From Rhyacichthys aspro (Eukaryota; Chordata; Actinopteri; Gobiiformes; Rhyacichthyidae): a DNA stretch of 64,000 bases. The position numbers were made by a program, and so were the translations under genes. The notes below the pieces were generated by a model. It was not told where the DNA came from and did not search any database. It saw only the letters and a program-made list of their open reading frames with translations. Shown here piece by piece: positions 53,569 through 64,000 of the stretch (position 1 is its first letter; every line of letters starts with the position of its first letter). The stretch spans positions 299,638 through 363,637 of the forward strand of contig CM072156.1 in NCBI GenBank assembly GCA_036850595.1. The letters are read 5' to 3'.

Positions 53569-56500
53569 AATAACAACAGAATCTGAGTTTCAGAGTCTGT
53601 TCTGACTCCAGCAGGATTCATCTGCATTTATGAACTCAGAAAAACGAGTTCCCAAGTTCCCCAGGAACACCTGAACGCACCAAGTGCCTCTGGACGCAGA
53701 CTGGACTGAGACCAGAGTGGGTTTAACTACAGGGAAAGTCCAGACCAGGGACTGAGGAGAGTCTGGCTCAGATCCAGCAGGAACAATGAGGTTTTGGTCC
53801 TGGTCCTGGACTGGACCAGCTCTAGACCGTCTCTGGGGCTGGAGGGCTCAGTCCACAGGGTCTTTGTGGAACTGAGACCTGAACCAGGACCTTCAGCGTG
53901 TTCTGGAGCGGTCCTCAGACCAGTCCTGCCTCCAGAGGAGTCCAAGTGTCTCAGGGCTAGTTCTGTTTGTTTCTGTCTGACTTTGTAACAGCAGATCTGA
54001 AGCACACTTTGGTCGAGAGTGAACGAGGAACCGGACCAGACCTACATCTACATCTGCTCCAGTTGTAGCTGAATGGAATGTTTTCAGCTCGACTTGACGA
54101 GCTAATTCTGTCTGTTACCCAAACCCTGAGGCGTATCGTTCCAGGTGCGGCCCCGACCCTCGACCCGGGGCCCGGACCGAGGAGGACCAGGAGGAGCTGC
54201 TGTGTCTCTGTGAGGAGCAGGAGCCTCTCTGCGGCAGCGACGGTAACACGTACCTGAGCAGGTGAGCTCCGAGGGTTCGGTCCGGTCACACTGAAGGGCT
54301 CTGTGACCTCTGTGACCTCTGTGACCTCTGTGGTGTGTCCGACAGGTGTGAGTTCAGAGAGGCAGCCTTCTCCAAACCTCAGCTGAAGGTCAAAGGGAAG
54401 GGGCCCTGCAAAACTGGTGAGAGACAAACACGTGGCAGAAATCGGGACGAGTCAGAACAGGACACAGAGGCTTAGACAGAACAAAACTAGCTCCAGGTTT
54501 TACTCTGAGCTAATTTCAAAACCTTTCACTGAAATAAACTCTGGGTTTTATTAAGACAAATCTCAAACATTTCCAAACCTAAAAACAGACCATAGTTTTA
54601 ATAAACTCCATGAATCCTGTCTGTTTTAAATAAGAGTCTCATATGGACTGGACTGGACTCAGAGGGTTTTACCGGGTTTTACGGGGTTTTACAGTCTCAG
54701 ACCTGAGTCTAACAGGAGCCAGACCGTTTCCAGCTGAGACCCTCTCTTCAGGACGGCTCTGAGCAGAGGGTCTCAGCTGGAAACGCAGGAAATGCCTCTC
54801 TCTGGAAAAACTCTGGAAAACGAAGAATCAGCTGAAAAAACACGGCTCAGAGCCCACTTCCTCTGAGTCTGGACCAGGTCTGAGTCTGGACCAGGTCTGA
54901 GTCTGGACCAGGTCTGAGTCTGGACCAGGTCTGGATCTGGACCAGGTCTGAGTCTGGACCAGGTCTGGACCAGGTCTGGACCAGGTCTGGACCAGGTCTG
55001 AGTCTGGACCAGGTCTGAGTCTGGACCAGGTCTGAGTCTGGACCAGGTCTGGACCAGGTCTGGACCAGGTCTGAGTCTGGACCAGGTCTGGACCAGGTCT
55101 GAGTCTGGACCAGGTCTGAGTCTGGACCAGGTCTGAGTCTGGACCAGGTCTGAGTCTGGACCAGGTCTGAGTCTGGACCAGGTCTGGACCAGGTCTGAGT
55201 CTGGACCAGGTCTGAGTCTGGACCAGGTCTGGATCTGGACCAGGTCTGAGTCTGGACCAGGTCTGGACCAGGTCTGAGTCTGGACCAGGTCTGGACCAGG
55301 TCTGAGTCTGGACCAGGTCTGAGTCTGGACCAGGTCTGAGTCTGGACCAGGTCTGGACCAGGTCTGAGTCTGGACCAGGTCTGAGTCTGGACCAGGTCTG
55401 GACCAGGTCTGGGTCTGGATTTACATTTAAATAAACATAAATGGAGGATATTATTATTCTGAGAAAAGATCAAACAGATGAAAGTCTGTCCCAAAGCCTC
55501 TGTGTCCTTCGTCGGTGAAAGAGGAAGAGTCCTGGAGAAATCATGAGTGTCACACGTAATAATGGAGTATTAAAAATCACATGTAAAAAACATACACGCT
55601 TCAGTGAAACACTTACATTCACTGTTTCACAATAATCACTAAATCTACTTTATTTTTGCTCAGAATAAAATGATAAAAGCATTCATTAAAATACCCTTGA
55701 CTCTTTTTTACTGAATGAAAACTGGTCAGAGTCAGAGTCAGGTTCGGGTCAGGTCGGGTCAGGGTCAGGGTCAGGTCAGGTCAGGTTCGGGTCAGGTCGG
55801 GTCAGGTCGGGTCAGGTCGGGTCAGGGTCAGGTCGGGTCAGGTCAGGGTCAGGTCAGGGTCAGGGTCAGGGTCAGGTCGGGTCAGGTCGGGTCAGGTCGG
55901 GTCAGAGTCAGGGTCAGGGCAGGGTCAGGTCGGGTCAGGATCAGGGCAGGGTCAGGGTCAGGTCAGGGTCAGGTCGGGTCAGGGGTCAGGTTAAATGTTA
56001 ACAATGATCTCAGTTTGTAAAAGCAGAGTGGAAGGCCTCTTCAGGAGAAACTGGACCGAACCGACCGATAAAAAACAAGGATATTCATGTATTTGCTGAA
56101 TTCCTGTCGATAATATTTGATGTAGATTAAAAGGTGTCTGTGGAAACATTATCAGAGAAAAGTGTTTCATAAAAGAGTCCGGATCAGAACAGAGACCTAT
56201 TTAAGGTGAAAAGATGAGGTCTGTGTTTAAAACGCTCTGAAATCCCACACTTCCTTTAGCCTCAAACACAGCACAAACCAAACCTTTCTCAGACACTGGG
56301 CTTTAGTTCAGCTCAAAAACAAACGACAGAAACAGAGCCTTGTTTCATAAAAACAGAGACAGGCTTTGTTTGAACAAAGTTAAATGAACGTTTTCCTCCT
56401 TCAGCCTTTTCCTGATCTGACCTCTGTTTGAACTCCGCCAACACAAACCTGGCTTTTTACTGAAGAAAACACCTCTGCAGTTGTTAAACTGAACGCTCTG

Positions 56501-58048
56501 CTGCGATAAACAGGAGTCTGATGCCCCTAGTGGACGGGAGGGACACAACAGAGCAGATCACATGACGGTTAGAAGCCAAACAAATAAATCTTAGCAGTTA
56601 GGATCTGAGCAGATTCAAACCAGCTGCAGTCGGTCGGAGTTAGCCGACAATAGCACAACATACAGGTCTGTTTATGAAATTTAGCTGAAATGATTAGGAC
56701 ATTATGTCGTATTCATGTGCTCCTGGGAAAAGTTGAAAAATGCAGATGAATCCTGCTGGAATCAGAACAACGTCGGTTGAGGGTCATCATCATCAGGAGG
56801 AAGAAGCTAACGTTTAAGATATTTTAGTTTAAAATAGTCATTTAAAAATATTAATTTTAATTATTAATGTTTCACATTAATAACTTGATCATGTGACACT
56901 AGTTTTTGTCCATTTAGATTTATTTAGACTAAATACTAGTTATTTATTTATTTGCGTCTGTATTTAGAGGTTTCAACACATGTTATGTTCACTTCTTATG
57001 TTTTGAATAGTCTTCCTTTTCTTGAAGCGCTGCTAATAACTGCTGCTGTGACTGGATTCACTCATTTAAACACAACATTAACACATTTATGACTCCATCT
57101 TCCTGTTGTTATGGTTTAGAATGTTCTGACTTTCAGACTGAAATCATGTGAACACAACAAAGTTTCCGAGGAGCACATGAATGCACCATTAATAACAGAT
57201 TTTTTTCTGTTACTGGTGTAGTAACAGTAAAAGAAAACTTGTTATATCTTAAATGATCACTTGTCCTGTCTCCTCTGTCACTTCCTGTCCTCTGTGGTCC
57301 ACTTCCTGTCCGCTGTGGTTCACTTCCTGTCCGTTATGGTTCACTTCCTGTTCCCCATACATCACTTCCTGTCAGTCCCGGTGATAAAGGTGCCTCCTCA
57401 GAGTCAGGTGAACGGATCCGGCTCAGTCCTGGTTTTTCTGTGTGAGGTTTACGCGTTTCCCATGGCAACCATCGAGTGGAGGAGGGAGGGGCAGGAGGGG
57501 GCTCTTCCCGGAGACGACCCCCACCTCTCAGTCCAGGTAAGTCTGGTCCCAGACCAGGTCCAGACTCACGGAGGTCAGCGTTTGTTCCGTCTCTGTTGTT
57601 TCTGTCCTTTCCAGTCGAGGGGCGGGCCTTTGCAGTTCGAGCTCTCCAGTTGGCTGCAGATCGAGGGGGCGGAGCCTGATGACGCAGGGACCTATCGCTG
57701 CGTCGCGCGGAACAAAGTGGGAACAACATCGGCTTCAGCAGAGCTCAGAGTCCTGGGAGAAGGTAGGAGCAGAGACAGGACTCTGTTTCCTCTGCTCTGA
57801 TTGGCTGTGCTCTGTTTCCTCTGCTCTGATTGGCTGTGCTCTGTTTCCTCTGCTCTGATTGGCTGTGCTCTGTTTCCTCTGCTCTGATTGGCTGTGGTCT
57901 GTTTCCTCTGCTCTGATTGGCTGTGCTCTGGTCTCTTCACCTCTGATTGATCCCTTTTCTCTCTTTTTCAGCGGAGTTATCGTCATTTTTGGCCAACAGT
58001 ATCTCAGAGATGAACCAGCTGCTGGATTACGACCAGGACCTTTACTGA
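52972..58048 (+). CDS. KAZALD-family secreted protein (IGFBP, Kazal and Ig domains), 6 exons
   Basis: KAZALD proteins are secreted matrix-associated factors with an IGFBP-type Cys domain, one Kazal module and one Ig-like C2 domain, linked to bone and regeneration. Exons 52972-53369, 54145-54261, 54346-54416, 57376-57536, 57615-57762 and 57972-58048 chain in phase to 323 residues. The signal peptide is residues 1-16. A Pro/Asp repeat lies at about 24-72, the IGFBP domain (RGLCGCCEECGNLLGQSC) at about 80-140, Kazal (PLCGSDGNTYLSRC) at about 155-195 and Ig (VFLCEVYAFPMATIEW, DAGTYRCVARN) at about 200-295. CEVYAFPMATIEW and LPGDDPHLSVQ fit KAZALD1 better than IGFBPL1 or IGFBP7. Which fish paralogue it is stays open. 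Confidence 0.93.
53055..53200 (+). repeat. Coding 30-bp minisatellite in KAZALD exon 1
   Basis: Four in-frame copies of 10 codons (DPVDPSDPSL, one copy with DLSDPSL) between signal peptide and IGFBP domain. The copies are nearly identical at the DNA level, so the expansion is recent. Confidence 0.95.
53538..53566. repeat. (GAT)n microsatellite
   Basis: About nine TGA units in KAZALD intron 1. Confidence 0.95.
54145..54261 (+). CDS. KAZALD exon 2 (IGFBP end, Kazal start)
   Basis: Encodes CGPDPRPGARTEEDQEELLC and LCEEQEPLCGSDGNTYLS; acceptor TTCCAG, donor AG|GTGAGC, phase 2. Confidence 0.93.
54346..54416 (+). CDS. KAZALD exon 3 (Kazal end)
   Basis: Encodes CEFREAAFSKPQLKVKGKGP and CKT. The acceptor GTCCGACAG is preceded by three CTCTGTGAC copies. 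Donor G|GTGAGA, phase 1. Confidence 0.9.
54726..54784. repeat. Perfect 20-bp inverted repeat in KAZALD intron 3
   Basis: The arm GTTTCCAGCTGAGACCCTCT (54726-54745) is matched exactly by its reverse complement at 54765-54784, with a 19-nt loop. Confidence 0.95.
54862..55420. repeat. GTCTGGACCAG / GTCTGA minisatellite
   Basis: An 11-bp GTCTGGACCAG unit alternates with 17-bp GTCTGAGTCTGGACCAG units, about 40 in all. The minus-strand frame is fully open but low-complexity. Confidence 0.95.
55735..55993. repeat. TCAGGTCGGG / TCAGGG minisatellite
   Basis: 6- and 10-bp words (GGTCAG, GGTCAGGTCG) in KAZALD intron 3. Confidence 0.94.
55994..57280. other. KAZALD intron 3, right part
   Basis: AT-rich with ATTA-type words; no exon recognised. 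GATGATGACCC-like text near 56785 is followed by GGAGGAAGAAGCTAACGTTTAAGATAT (56795-56823), the near reverse complement of sequence near 53512-53535. Confidence 0.5.
57285..57375. repeat. 21-bp CACTTCCTGTCCGCTGTGGT repeat at exon 4 acceptor
   Basis: About five copies. The last CACTTCCTGTC continues into AG, giving the acceptor CACTTCCTGTCAG. Confidence 0.9.
57376..57536 (+). CDS. KAZALD exon 4 (Ig domain, first half)
   Basis: Encodes PVIKVPPQSQVNGSGSVLV, FLCEVYAFPMATIEWRREG and GALPGDDPHLSVQ; donor CAG|GTAAGT, phase 0. Confidence 0.93.
57615..57762 (+). CDS. KAZALD exon 5 (Ig domain, second half)
   Basis: Encodes SRGGPLQFELSSWLQIEG, AEPDDAGTYRCVARNKVG and TTSASAELRVLGE; acceptor CTTTCCAG, donor G|GTAGGA, phase 1. 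Confidence 0.95.
57783..57930. repeat. 29-bp repeat with CTGATTGGCTG filling intron 5
   Basis: Five copies of CTCTGTTTCCTCTGCTCTGA plus TTGGCTGTG occupy most of the 209-bp intron. Confidence 0.95.
57972..58048 (+). CDS. KAZALD exon 6 (C-terminal tail)
   Basis: The acceptor TTTTTCAG ends at 57971. The exon encodes ELSSFLANSISEMNQLLDYD and QDLY-stop, an acidic end comparable to the acidic C-terminus of KAZALD1. Confidence 0.85.
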
Positions 58049-58401
58049 CGTCACTGAAAGACCACAGCTCGAGAACCACTGCTCTACACAGTTCCTTTAA
58101 ACTCATTTTTTTCAGCGTGGACCTGTGGTGTCATGTGAAGTCAAGTGCCAGTCTCTTCCTGTTTTTGGTTCAAAATGAAACTCACAAACAGATTTAACTT
58201 CACTGAACGCAGCTTCAAAGGGAAAGACGGCTGCTGTTTCACACTTTTACCTCCAGCCTTTTACAGTTTTGATCCTGTGTCTGTTTAATCTTCCTTCTTG
58301 TGACCAGACTCTGCCTCATGTTGAACGTGTTGGAGACGTCTGTTTATTCTAAGCTTTTTTTTATTCAAAATGTCCATTTATACAGTATTTTATGAAAATG
58401 T

Positions 58402-58420
58402 AATAAAAATGTTTAATAAA
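58402..58420 (+). promoter_or_regulatory. KAZALD polyadenylation signals
   Basis: AATAAA at 58402-58407 and 58415-58420, about 360 bp after the stop, followed by a GT-rich tract (GTCTCTTGGGGCTGTTTTATTGTCTG). Confidence 0.65.
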
Positions 58421-58599
58421 TGTCTCTTGGGGCTGTTTTATTGTCTGATGTCGCCCTCTGCTGGAGAACACCTGTTAAAGATCCTGATTTTATTTGAGTT
58501 TAAACAAACTGTAACTAATATGTTGTGAAAATGGTTTAAACTCAAATAGTTTATTGTAAAATCAATAATTTGTTTGAGGTAAAAACAGTCTTTCTGATC

Positions 58600-58990
58600 C
58601 ATCTCCTGTTTATTAAAGGGATTGTAATAGATGAGAACCTCTATTCAGGAACAGAAAACCTTGGACAATCACATGCTCCAAAAAGGAGCGCTCCCATTGG
58701 TCGACACTTGTCACATGACGTTCCAGGAAGTTTAATAGCTGCAGATAAAGTGTATTTTCAGCTGAATATGTCTTTTAACAGAGAAACAGCTGAAAAAAGA
58801 AAAGCATCAACAGAGAAAAGGGAGGCAACGTAAAACACAGATAAATACTGTCAATTCAATCACGTAATGTTTAACGAGGAGGAGATAATTGTCGTCCTGA
58901 CGCTGAAGTCACAGCTAAGCTAACGCTAAACTCTAAACTTCAGTTTGGTCAAATGGATTAGTATTTTGGAGGAAAAACTGGTCTGCGGTC
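58600..58990. repeat. Dispersed repeat copy
   Basis: Best-preserved copy of the family also seen at 3965, 34450 and 61735. It contains GGAGCGCTCCCATTGGTCGA (58685-58704) and TTTAACGAGGAGGAGATAAT. Confidence 0.7.
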
Positions 58991-59479
58991 TTGATTATGT
59001 AATAATAGATCATGTACATAAGTCAACACGTGTACTCTTGTATTTGGTTAAATGCTTACATTTTCAGGGTTTTTTTGTATTTATTTTAAGATGGGGATTG
59101 GGCCTGAGCAGAATCTGATTCATCAAACACAGGTGTTTCCAAGAACAGGAACTGCCTTAGAACACAATAAAGAGTCTTTATGAATCAGGTACAGCCCAAA
59201 GTCATTGGAGTAAAGTGAATGTCTGTCGCAGAAGAAAACCTGTTTTTGAGTTACGGTTAGGGTCAGGACCTGAAAGTGGCCTTCAATATTTGTGTTAAAC
59301 CTTTAATTATACGGAGTCTTTAAAACTGTGAGTTTGTGATAAACAGCTGAGAGCTTCCACACATTTGTGTGTTGTTTTTTTTTAAATCTTATTCTATTAA
59401 AATAATTTAAAAAAACACAATAAAAGTGTTTTCGCTAATATTTTTACCATAGGTTTTTTGACAGAAAAATTATCTTTTC

Positions 59480-59830
59480 ACTTCGCTAGTGCTTCTGGGA
59501 AATGCAGCCCGATTCTAGCTATTCTGAGCCTCGGCCAATCACAGCGCGTTCACTGAACCCAACAGCCGCTCTGACCAATCACAGCGCACCGTATCCTCTG
59601 CAACAAATCACAGCCGAGCAAACAGGGCTCCGCCAATCACAACACAGCACCGCTCATCCGTCCAATCAGCTCACAACAACATCCCTGACGCGGCTCTCGG
59701 TACTGCGCCTGCGCACTGGGCAGACAGCTGATAACTCATCTATTATGCTACTGGGCTAAATACAAAAGCTTGAAGAAAAACGGAGCGGAGAACCGCGGGA
59801 CCAGCGGAGCGCTTCTACTCAAAGTAAAGC
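59480..59830 (+). promoter_or_regulatory. CpG promoter with four CCAAT boxes and an NRF1-like site
   Basis: CCAAT boxes at 59535, 59575, 59633 and 59662 (three as CCAATCACA) lie 29-58 bp apart. They precede GCGCCTGCGCA (59705-59715), close to the NRF1 consensus. A CG-rich stretch with a possible donor (TCAAA|GTAAAG, about 59820) follows. This looks like a housekeeping promoter whose coding part lies beyond the window. Transcription to the right is an inference. Confidence 0.6.
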
Positions 59831-60430
59831 CGTCTCCTTGTGCTTTTTGGGGGGTGTTTGCGGGGATAAGGCCGCGGTGGGTGCGAGGGGGATGAGCGGA
59901 TTGCAGCGCCGTGTTTTCGGGGAGGCAGCTCGGCTCGGCGCCTTTAGACAAAGCTCAGGCTAACGGCTAACAGCTAACAGGCTAAACACACGCAAAGACG
60001 CGGCTTTTACGTGCTCAAAACCACTCAAAATTTGATTATAAGCACCAAATCGACATTGCATTGCCTTTAAAATGTTATTATTTACCACCACGTGTGTGTA
60101 TTGCATTAATGCCCTCACGGATGTGTGATTTTTTTAACCTCTTCTCGGCGTCAGAAACAGCCCCGTCTTCGCTCTGTAGCATTAGCTTTAGCCGCGGAGC
60201 TAAAGCTGCTAACCGTATTCTGCCCGCCATCTTTTTAAAGCGAGAAAAACGGGACGTGTGCGCGGCCACAGCGAACCGAACCGGGCCGCGCCGTCCGAGC
60301 TCGCCCCCGGACTCACTGTGGCCCCGGTACCGGTCCGTTAGACACGCTTTACCGTGGGGAAAGAGCGTCTTTAAACCGGGTTTGTGTTTAGTTGTGAGGC
60401 GGGGAGCTGTTAGCTTTTAGCCGCGGTCAG
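59831..60430. other. CpG-rich tract after the promoter
   Basis: CG-rich with AGCTAACAGCTAAC words. An open frame runs over 60061-60420, but I find no recognisable domain. Probably first-intron or 5' UTR sequence. Confidence 0.4.
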
Positions 60431-63368
60431 AAACATAACTCAGCTCGGTCTCATCAGCGGCGCCGTGAAGACACTTTACTACAGGCTTTACTACTTTCTC
60501 ATCTTAAGAAGCCAAATTATGAAATACAAAATGTACCAAAACAACATTCACTTAAAATATTTACCATTGAATTCAAATGTTTTTATTTAACTATACTTTT
60601 AGAGACGAAACAAGAGACAGTGCAGCTCCATTTGGACCCATTCACAAGAGTAAAATATATTAAAAGGAGCAAAACCACGCTCAGATATATAACTCAGCCT
60701 GTTATAGTCTAATCTAATAAAAAAAAAAAGACATTTGTTTGTCATGGTTATTTAAAATGCAGTAAAGTCGACTTGTAACCCTGGAGATGTTCTAATCTAA
60801 ACTGACACAGAGACAGATGGAGTAGTTTGTTGATAAAACACCACCAAGACCCTAAAATGGATAAAGTTGTGCTAATTGAATGAGTGTGATTATTGGGAGT
60901 GGTAATTGTGTTTTATATTGAATATGGAGTGCTGAGGTGACGTGCAGACAGAGATTGTTTTTTTCAAAAATTCAATAAAATTATTTTCTTATTTACCAAG
61001 TGTCGAAATATAAACTTGAGCTGACAAAAATAAAACACTAACTAACAGCCATATACATTATTTTTGTCTGTAGTGTCTTTTACAGTGAAGTGTTTGGGTT
61101 TGATGGATGGCTGTCTGTGATGTGGATCTGTTTACAGTTAATTGGATTACTGTATCATCACTGCTCTTCTGTATTTTATTAGTTTGTTTTTAATAAGAAG
61201 CACTAAGCACCAATGGATTCATAACTTTTTTCTTCCTGTTTTCTCAACTTTATTTTGTGGAGTTCTCTTAATTTCCTCCTGACTGGGATGATACACTACA
61301 GCAGTCACTTTTTGATCATAGGTAGGTAAAATTCAAAATAAAAATACTTAGAAGTATGGAGGAAAAATTAACTAAATCTCTTCCAAACTATGTTATGGTG
61401 TCACATGAGGAAATGAAGCTGTGAGGTGATTTGGTGACAACAGAGTTAATAATAGTGGCACTGTTGAGCAAAGTTCACGATAAAAAATAATGAAACATAT
61501 GAAAAAAGACTCTTTTCCTCAAACTTAACTGTCATAAAAAGAAATTGCTCTTTCTCGTGTGTGGGTTGGTTTCATAACATACTTATCTGAACTTATTGAT
61601 ATTATTGAGACTGTCCCTCTGAGGCAGACACCAACGTAAACTGTGTCAGAGGATGCATGTTTGGATAAAAATGACGTTCTAGCTTATCTCTACATTATTA
61701 CGATGAAATAAAGGCTTTTTTATGGAGCTTTGTTTGTCTTTTTACAGAAACAGCACAAAAAGAAAAACGCAGACAGAAAAAAACAGATAAATATTGGCTT
61801 CAGTCACACAGTGTTTAACGAGGAGGAGATAATTGTTGTTCTTACACTGAAACCGGAGCTAAAGGTTTGGTGAAATGTATTAGTATTTTGGAGGAAAATT
61901 GGTCTGGTTTTATTCTTTTAATTAAAGAGAAGCAGGAGAGGTCCCTCGTGAAGTGGAGCTTTAGTTTATTTCAAGAAACAGACACAATCAACTCTTTAAT
62001 GAAAAAACAACAGTTAAAGTTTAGAATCCATGGGCTCTTAGTGTGTAGGTTTCTAGGTTTGATGTTGAGTAACTCAGTAGATTTTTGCGTTAATTCAGTT
62101 GGTGTTGGTCTGGAGTTGGTTTTAGCCTGGTTTCCTCTGGAGCAGAACCGTTTGGTCAGTACTGGAACCGTACGGACTTTGGGGCCTGAACAGTGGAATA
62201 CAACCCTTTCTCTGGGATTATCAACATCTACAGAGTGTTTATGGACGTTATTGGAGTGACGAGTGGACAAACAAGTCTAGTGATTCAACTAAAGCTGCAG
62301 AATATAACCCACGTTCATGGCTGTAGAGACTCTGCAGAAGCTAACAATCACTGCAGCAGGAAAGGACCCGGGCGAAATTAGCTGCGGACCTGATTTATGT
62401 CGTTAGCCGTACGCTCCTCCAGGCGAGGGCGAACAAATGTAGTTTTATGTTGTTTTCTTCTGTGAGCTGTGATTGGCTGAGAGCTGTAAACAAAAGAGAA
62501 TATATGGTGAAATTCAGACAGAGGACAGTGTCTGACAGAAAAATACAGCTCCTCATGGATCTTCAGGGACGCAGGAGGGAAGGCTTTCATTTTGATTTAT
62601 GTTTTTACATCTCTAACATTATGAGGCCTGCACAAATCAGTAGAAATGTAGACCACAGTAAATAATGTGTGTGCTAAAAGAGGAATAAAACTCTGAATAG
62701 ATTTTGTTTATGTATAATGTGGTAAATGTGAATTGTTGGAGAAAAGGGTTAAGTTTAACACAACTAAAGGTAAATATTTAAGACATTAAAACAAACAAAT
62801 TGTCAGTAAAGTCGGTGCTGCCCTGGCCTTGCTGTCAGACGCTGTATTTTCTTTTTTTATGGAGGTAATGTTTGTTCCTGGACTTTTCTCACCTAGGAGT
62901 GTTTTCAGAGACTAAAACACCTTTTGTGTAAACAGGGGCTAACACAGACAGAAAAAGCCTCAGTGTGGACAAACCCGACAGCACAGAGGAGGGTCAATAC
63001 CTTGTACATGTCTTTATCGACTCGACTCTCAGTGTGATATTTGTGAAAAAGCAGTGAACAAAACTAAAAGTATAGGACAGATCCAAACACTAACACTATT
63101 ATAAGCATGTTTACAGATATTTCAGGATTTGTTCTAGATGTCGTTAAATTATTTTATTGCAATATTTTCATCTTGAGTGCAGTGTTCCCTGTGGATCGAA
63201 AGCCTCTGCTGGCGTTTTGGGTTTACACCGTCCCTTTATAGTGGCAATAAAATCAGATGGAATTTAATAAAAAGTGAATTTAAATCTCATTAAACATGGT
63301 AGACCTAAAATAAACTGAGGAGGAGACCAAGTTATTATTTTTCCTCAGTCTATTCCATGTCAGTTGCT
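60430..63368. other. AT-rich stretch, no gene recognised
   Basis: Apart from the dispersed repeat at 61735-61945, nothing supported was found. Likely the first intron of the gene whose promoter lies at 59.5-59.8 kb, or intergenic DNA. Confidence 0.45.
61735..61945. repeat. Dispersed repeat copy (partial)
   Basis: Shares ACAGTGTTTAACGAGGAGGA, GATAATTGT, GTATTAGTATTTTGGAGGAA and AAAGAGAAGCAGGAGAGG with the other copies. Confidence 0.7.
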
Positions 63369-64000
63369 GTCTGTTGTCCTTTTATCTCTCGGTCTAACCT
63401 GAGTCTGTTGTCCTTTTATCTCTCGGTCTAACCTGAGTCTGTTGTCCTTTTATCTCTCGGTCTAACCTGAGTCTGTTGTCCTTTTATTTCTCAGTCTAAC
63501 CTGAGTCTGTTGTCCTTTTATTTCTCGGTCTAACCTGAGTCTGTTGTCCTTTTATTTCTCGGTCTAACCTGAGTCTGTTGTCCTTTTATTTCTCGGTCTA
63601 ACCTGAGTCTGTTGTCCTTTTATCTCTCGGTCTAACCTGAGTCTGTTTTCCTTTTATCTCTCGGTCTAACCTGAGTCTGTTGTCCTTTTATTTCTCAGTC
63701 TAACCTGAGTCTGTTGTCCTTTTATTTCTCGGTCTAACCTGAGTCTGTTGTCCTTTTATTTCTCAGTCTAACCATCCTTTTATTTCTCAAACCTGAGTCT
63801 GTTGTCCTTTTATTTCTCAGTCTAACCTGAGTCTGTTGTCCTTTTATCTCTCGGTCTAACCTGAGTCTGTTTTCCTTTTATTTCTCGGTCTAACCTGAGT
63901 CTGTTGTCCTTTTATTTCTCAGTCTAACCTGAGTCTGTTTTCCTTTTATTTCTCAAACCTGAGTCTGTTGTCCTTTTATTTCTCAGTCTAACCTGAGTCT
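63369..64000. repeat. 34-bp TCTGTTGTCCTTTTATCTCTC minisatellite at right edge
   Basis: About 18 copies of GTCTGTTGTCCTTTTATCTC plus TCGGTCTAACCTGA, continuing past the window end; variants TTTCTC and CTCAGTC, with a few truncated units near 63770 and 63955. Confidence 0.95.

Noticed and set aside
54847..55494. 215-codon minus-strand Asp/Pro/Gln-rich frame
   Set aside because: The complement of the GTCTGGACCAG array inside KAZALD intron 3.
57261..57800. Single-exon 179-codon reading of the KAZALD Ig domain
   Set aside because: Its start lies in the CACTTCCTGTCC repeat and it reads through the intron at 57537-57614; the two-exon structure with consensus splice sites fits the family better.
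60061..60420. 119-codon open frame downstream of the CpG promoter
   Set aside because: No domain or signal recognised and the leading ATG lies in AT-rich DNA; probably a chance frame in CG-rich sequence.

Overview
The window looks like a teleost fish nuclear genome. It has split genes with GT-AG introns of a few hundred bases to several kb, decayed Tc1/mariner DNA, LINE-like scraps, and an extreme load of minisatellites. I could rebuild three protein-coding genes, all on the + strand, by joining exons on splice sites and codon phase.

(1) About 2.98-6.44 kb holds a SARAF-like gene: signal peptide, Cys-rich luminal domain and one membrane segment. Its short cytosolic tail is uncertain. A decayed Tc1-like transposon lies upstream (1.48-2.38 kb). 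A second Tc1 terminal fragment and LINE-like debris lie downstream (6.8-7.5 kb).

(2) About 11.0-40.55 kb (perhaps from 9.1 kb) holds grin1, the obligatory GluN1 subunit of NMDA receptors. It has 21 coding exons covering the amino-terminal domain, glycine-binding domain, pore and C-tail. The alternative N1 cassette (16246-16308), the C1 cassette (36665-36772) and a C2'-type end with the STVV PDZ ligand (40488-40553) can all be read. No ATG lies in the first coding exon; a start codon built across a splice junction is proposed. A long tract up to about 46.4 kb may be its 3' UTR.

(3) 52.97-58.05 kb holds a KAZALD-family secreted protein with IGFBP, Kazal and Ig domains in six exons and a coding 30-bp minisatellite just after the signal peptide.

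At 59.5-60.4 kb there is a CpG-rich promoter-like block with four CCAAT boxes and an NRF1-like palindrome, probably for a gene running off the right edge.

The most unusual feature is how the tandem repeats relate to the genes. Many arrays sit directly on exon boundaries, and their repeat units are copies of the functional splice donor, splice acceptor or stop-codon region. Examples are about 35 copies of the SARAF exon 2 donor, about 34 copies of the first GRIN1 acceptor, seven copies of the GRIN1 exon 17 donor and several copies of the GRIN1 STVV-stop segment. Six separate arrays or clusters carry the same CCAATCA(G/C) core (NF-Y type). Unit lengths cluster near 11, 21 and 30-32 bp. One 21-bp family forms two roughly 1-kb blocks in opposite orientation around 43.5-46.5 kb. 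Most long open frames in the window are by-products of these arrays, not genes.
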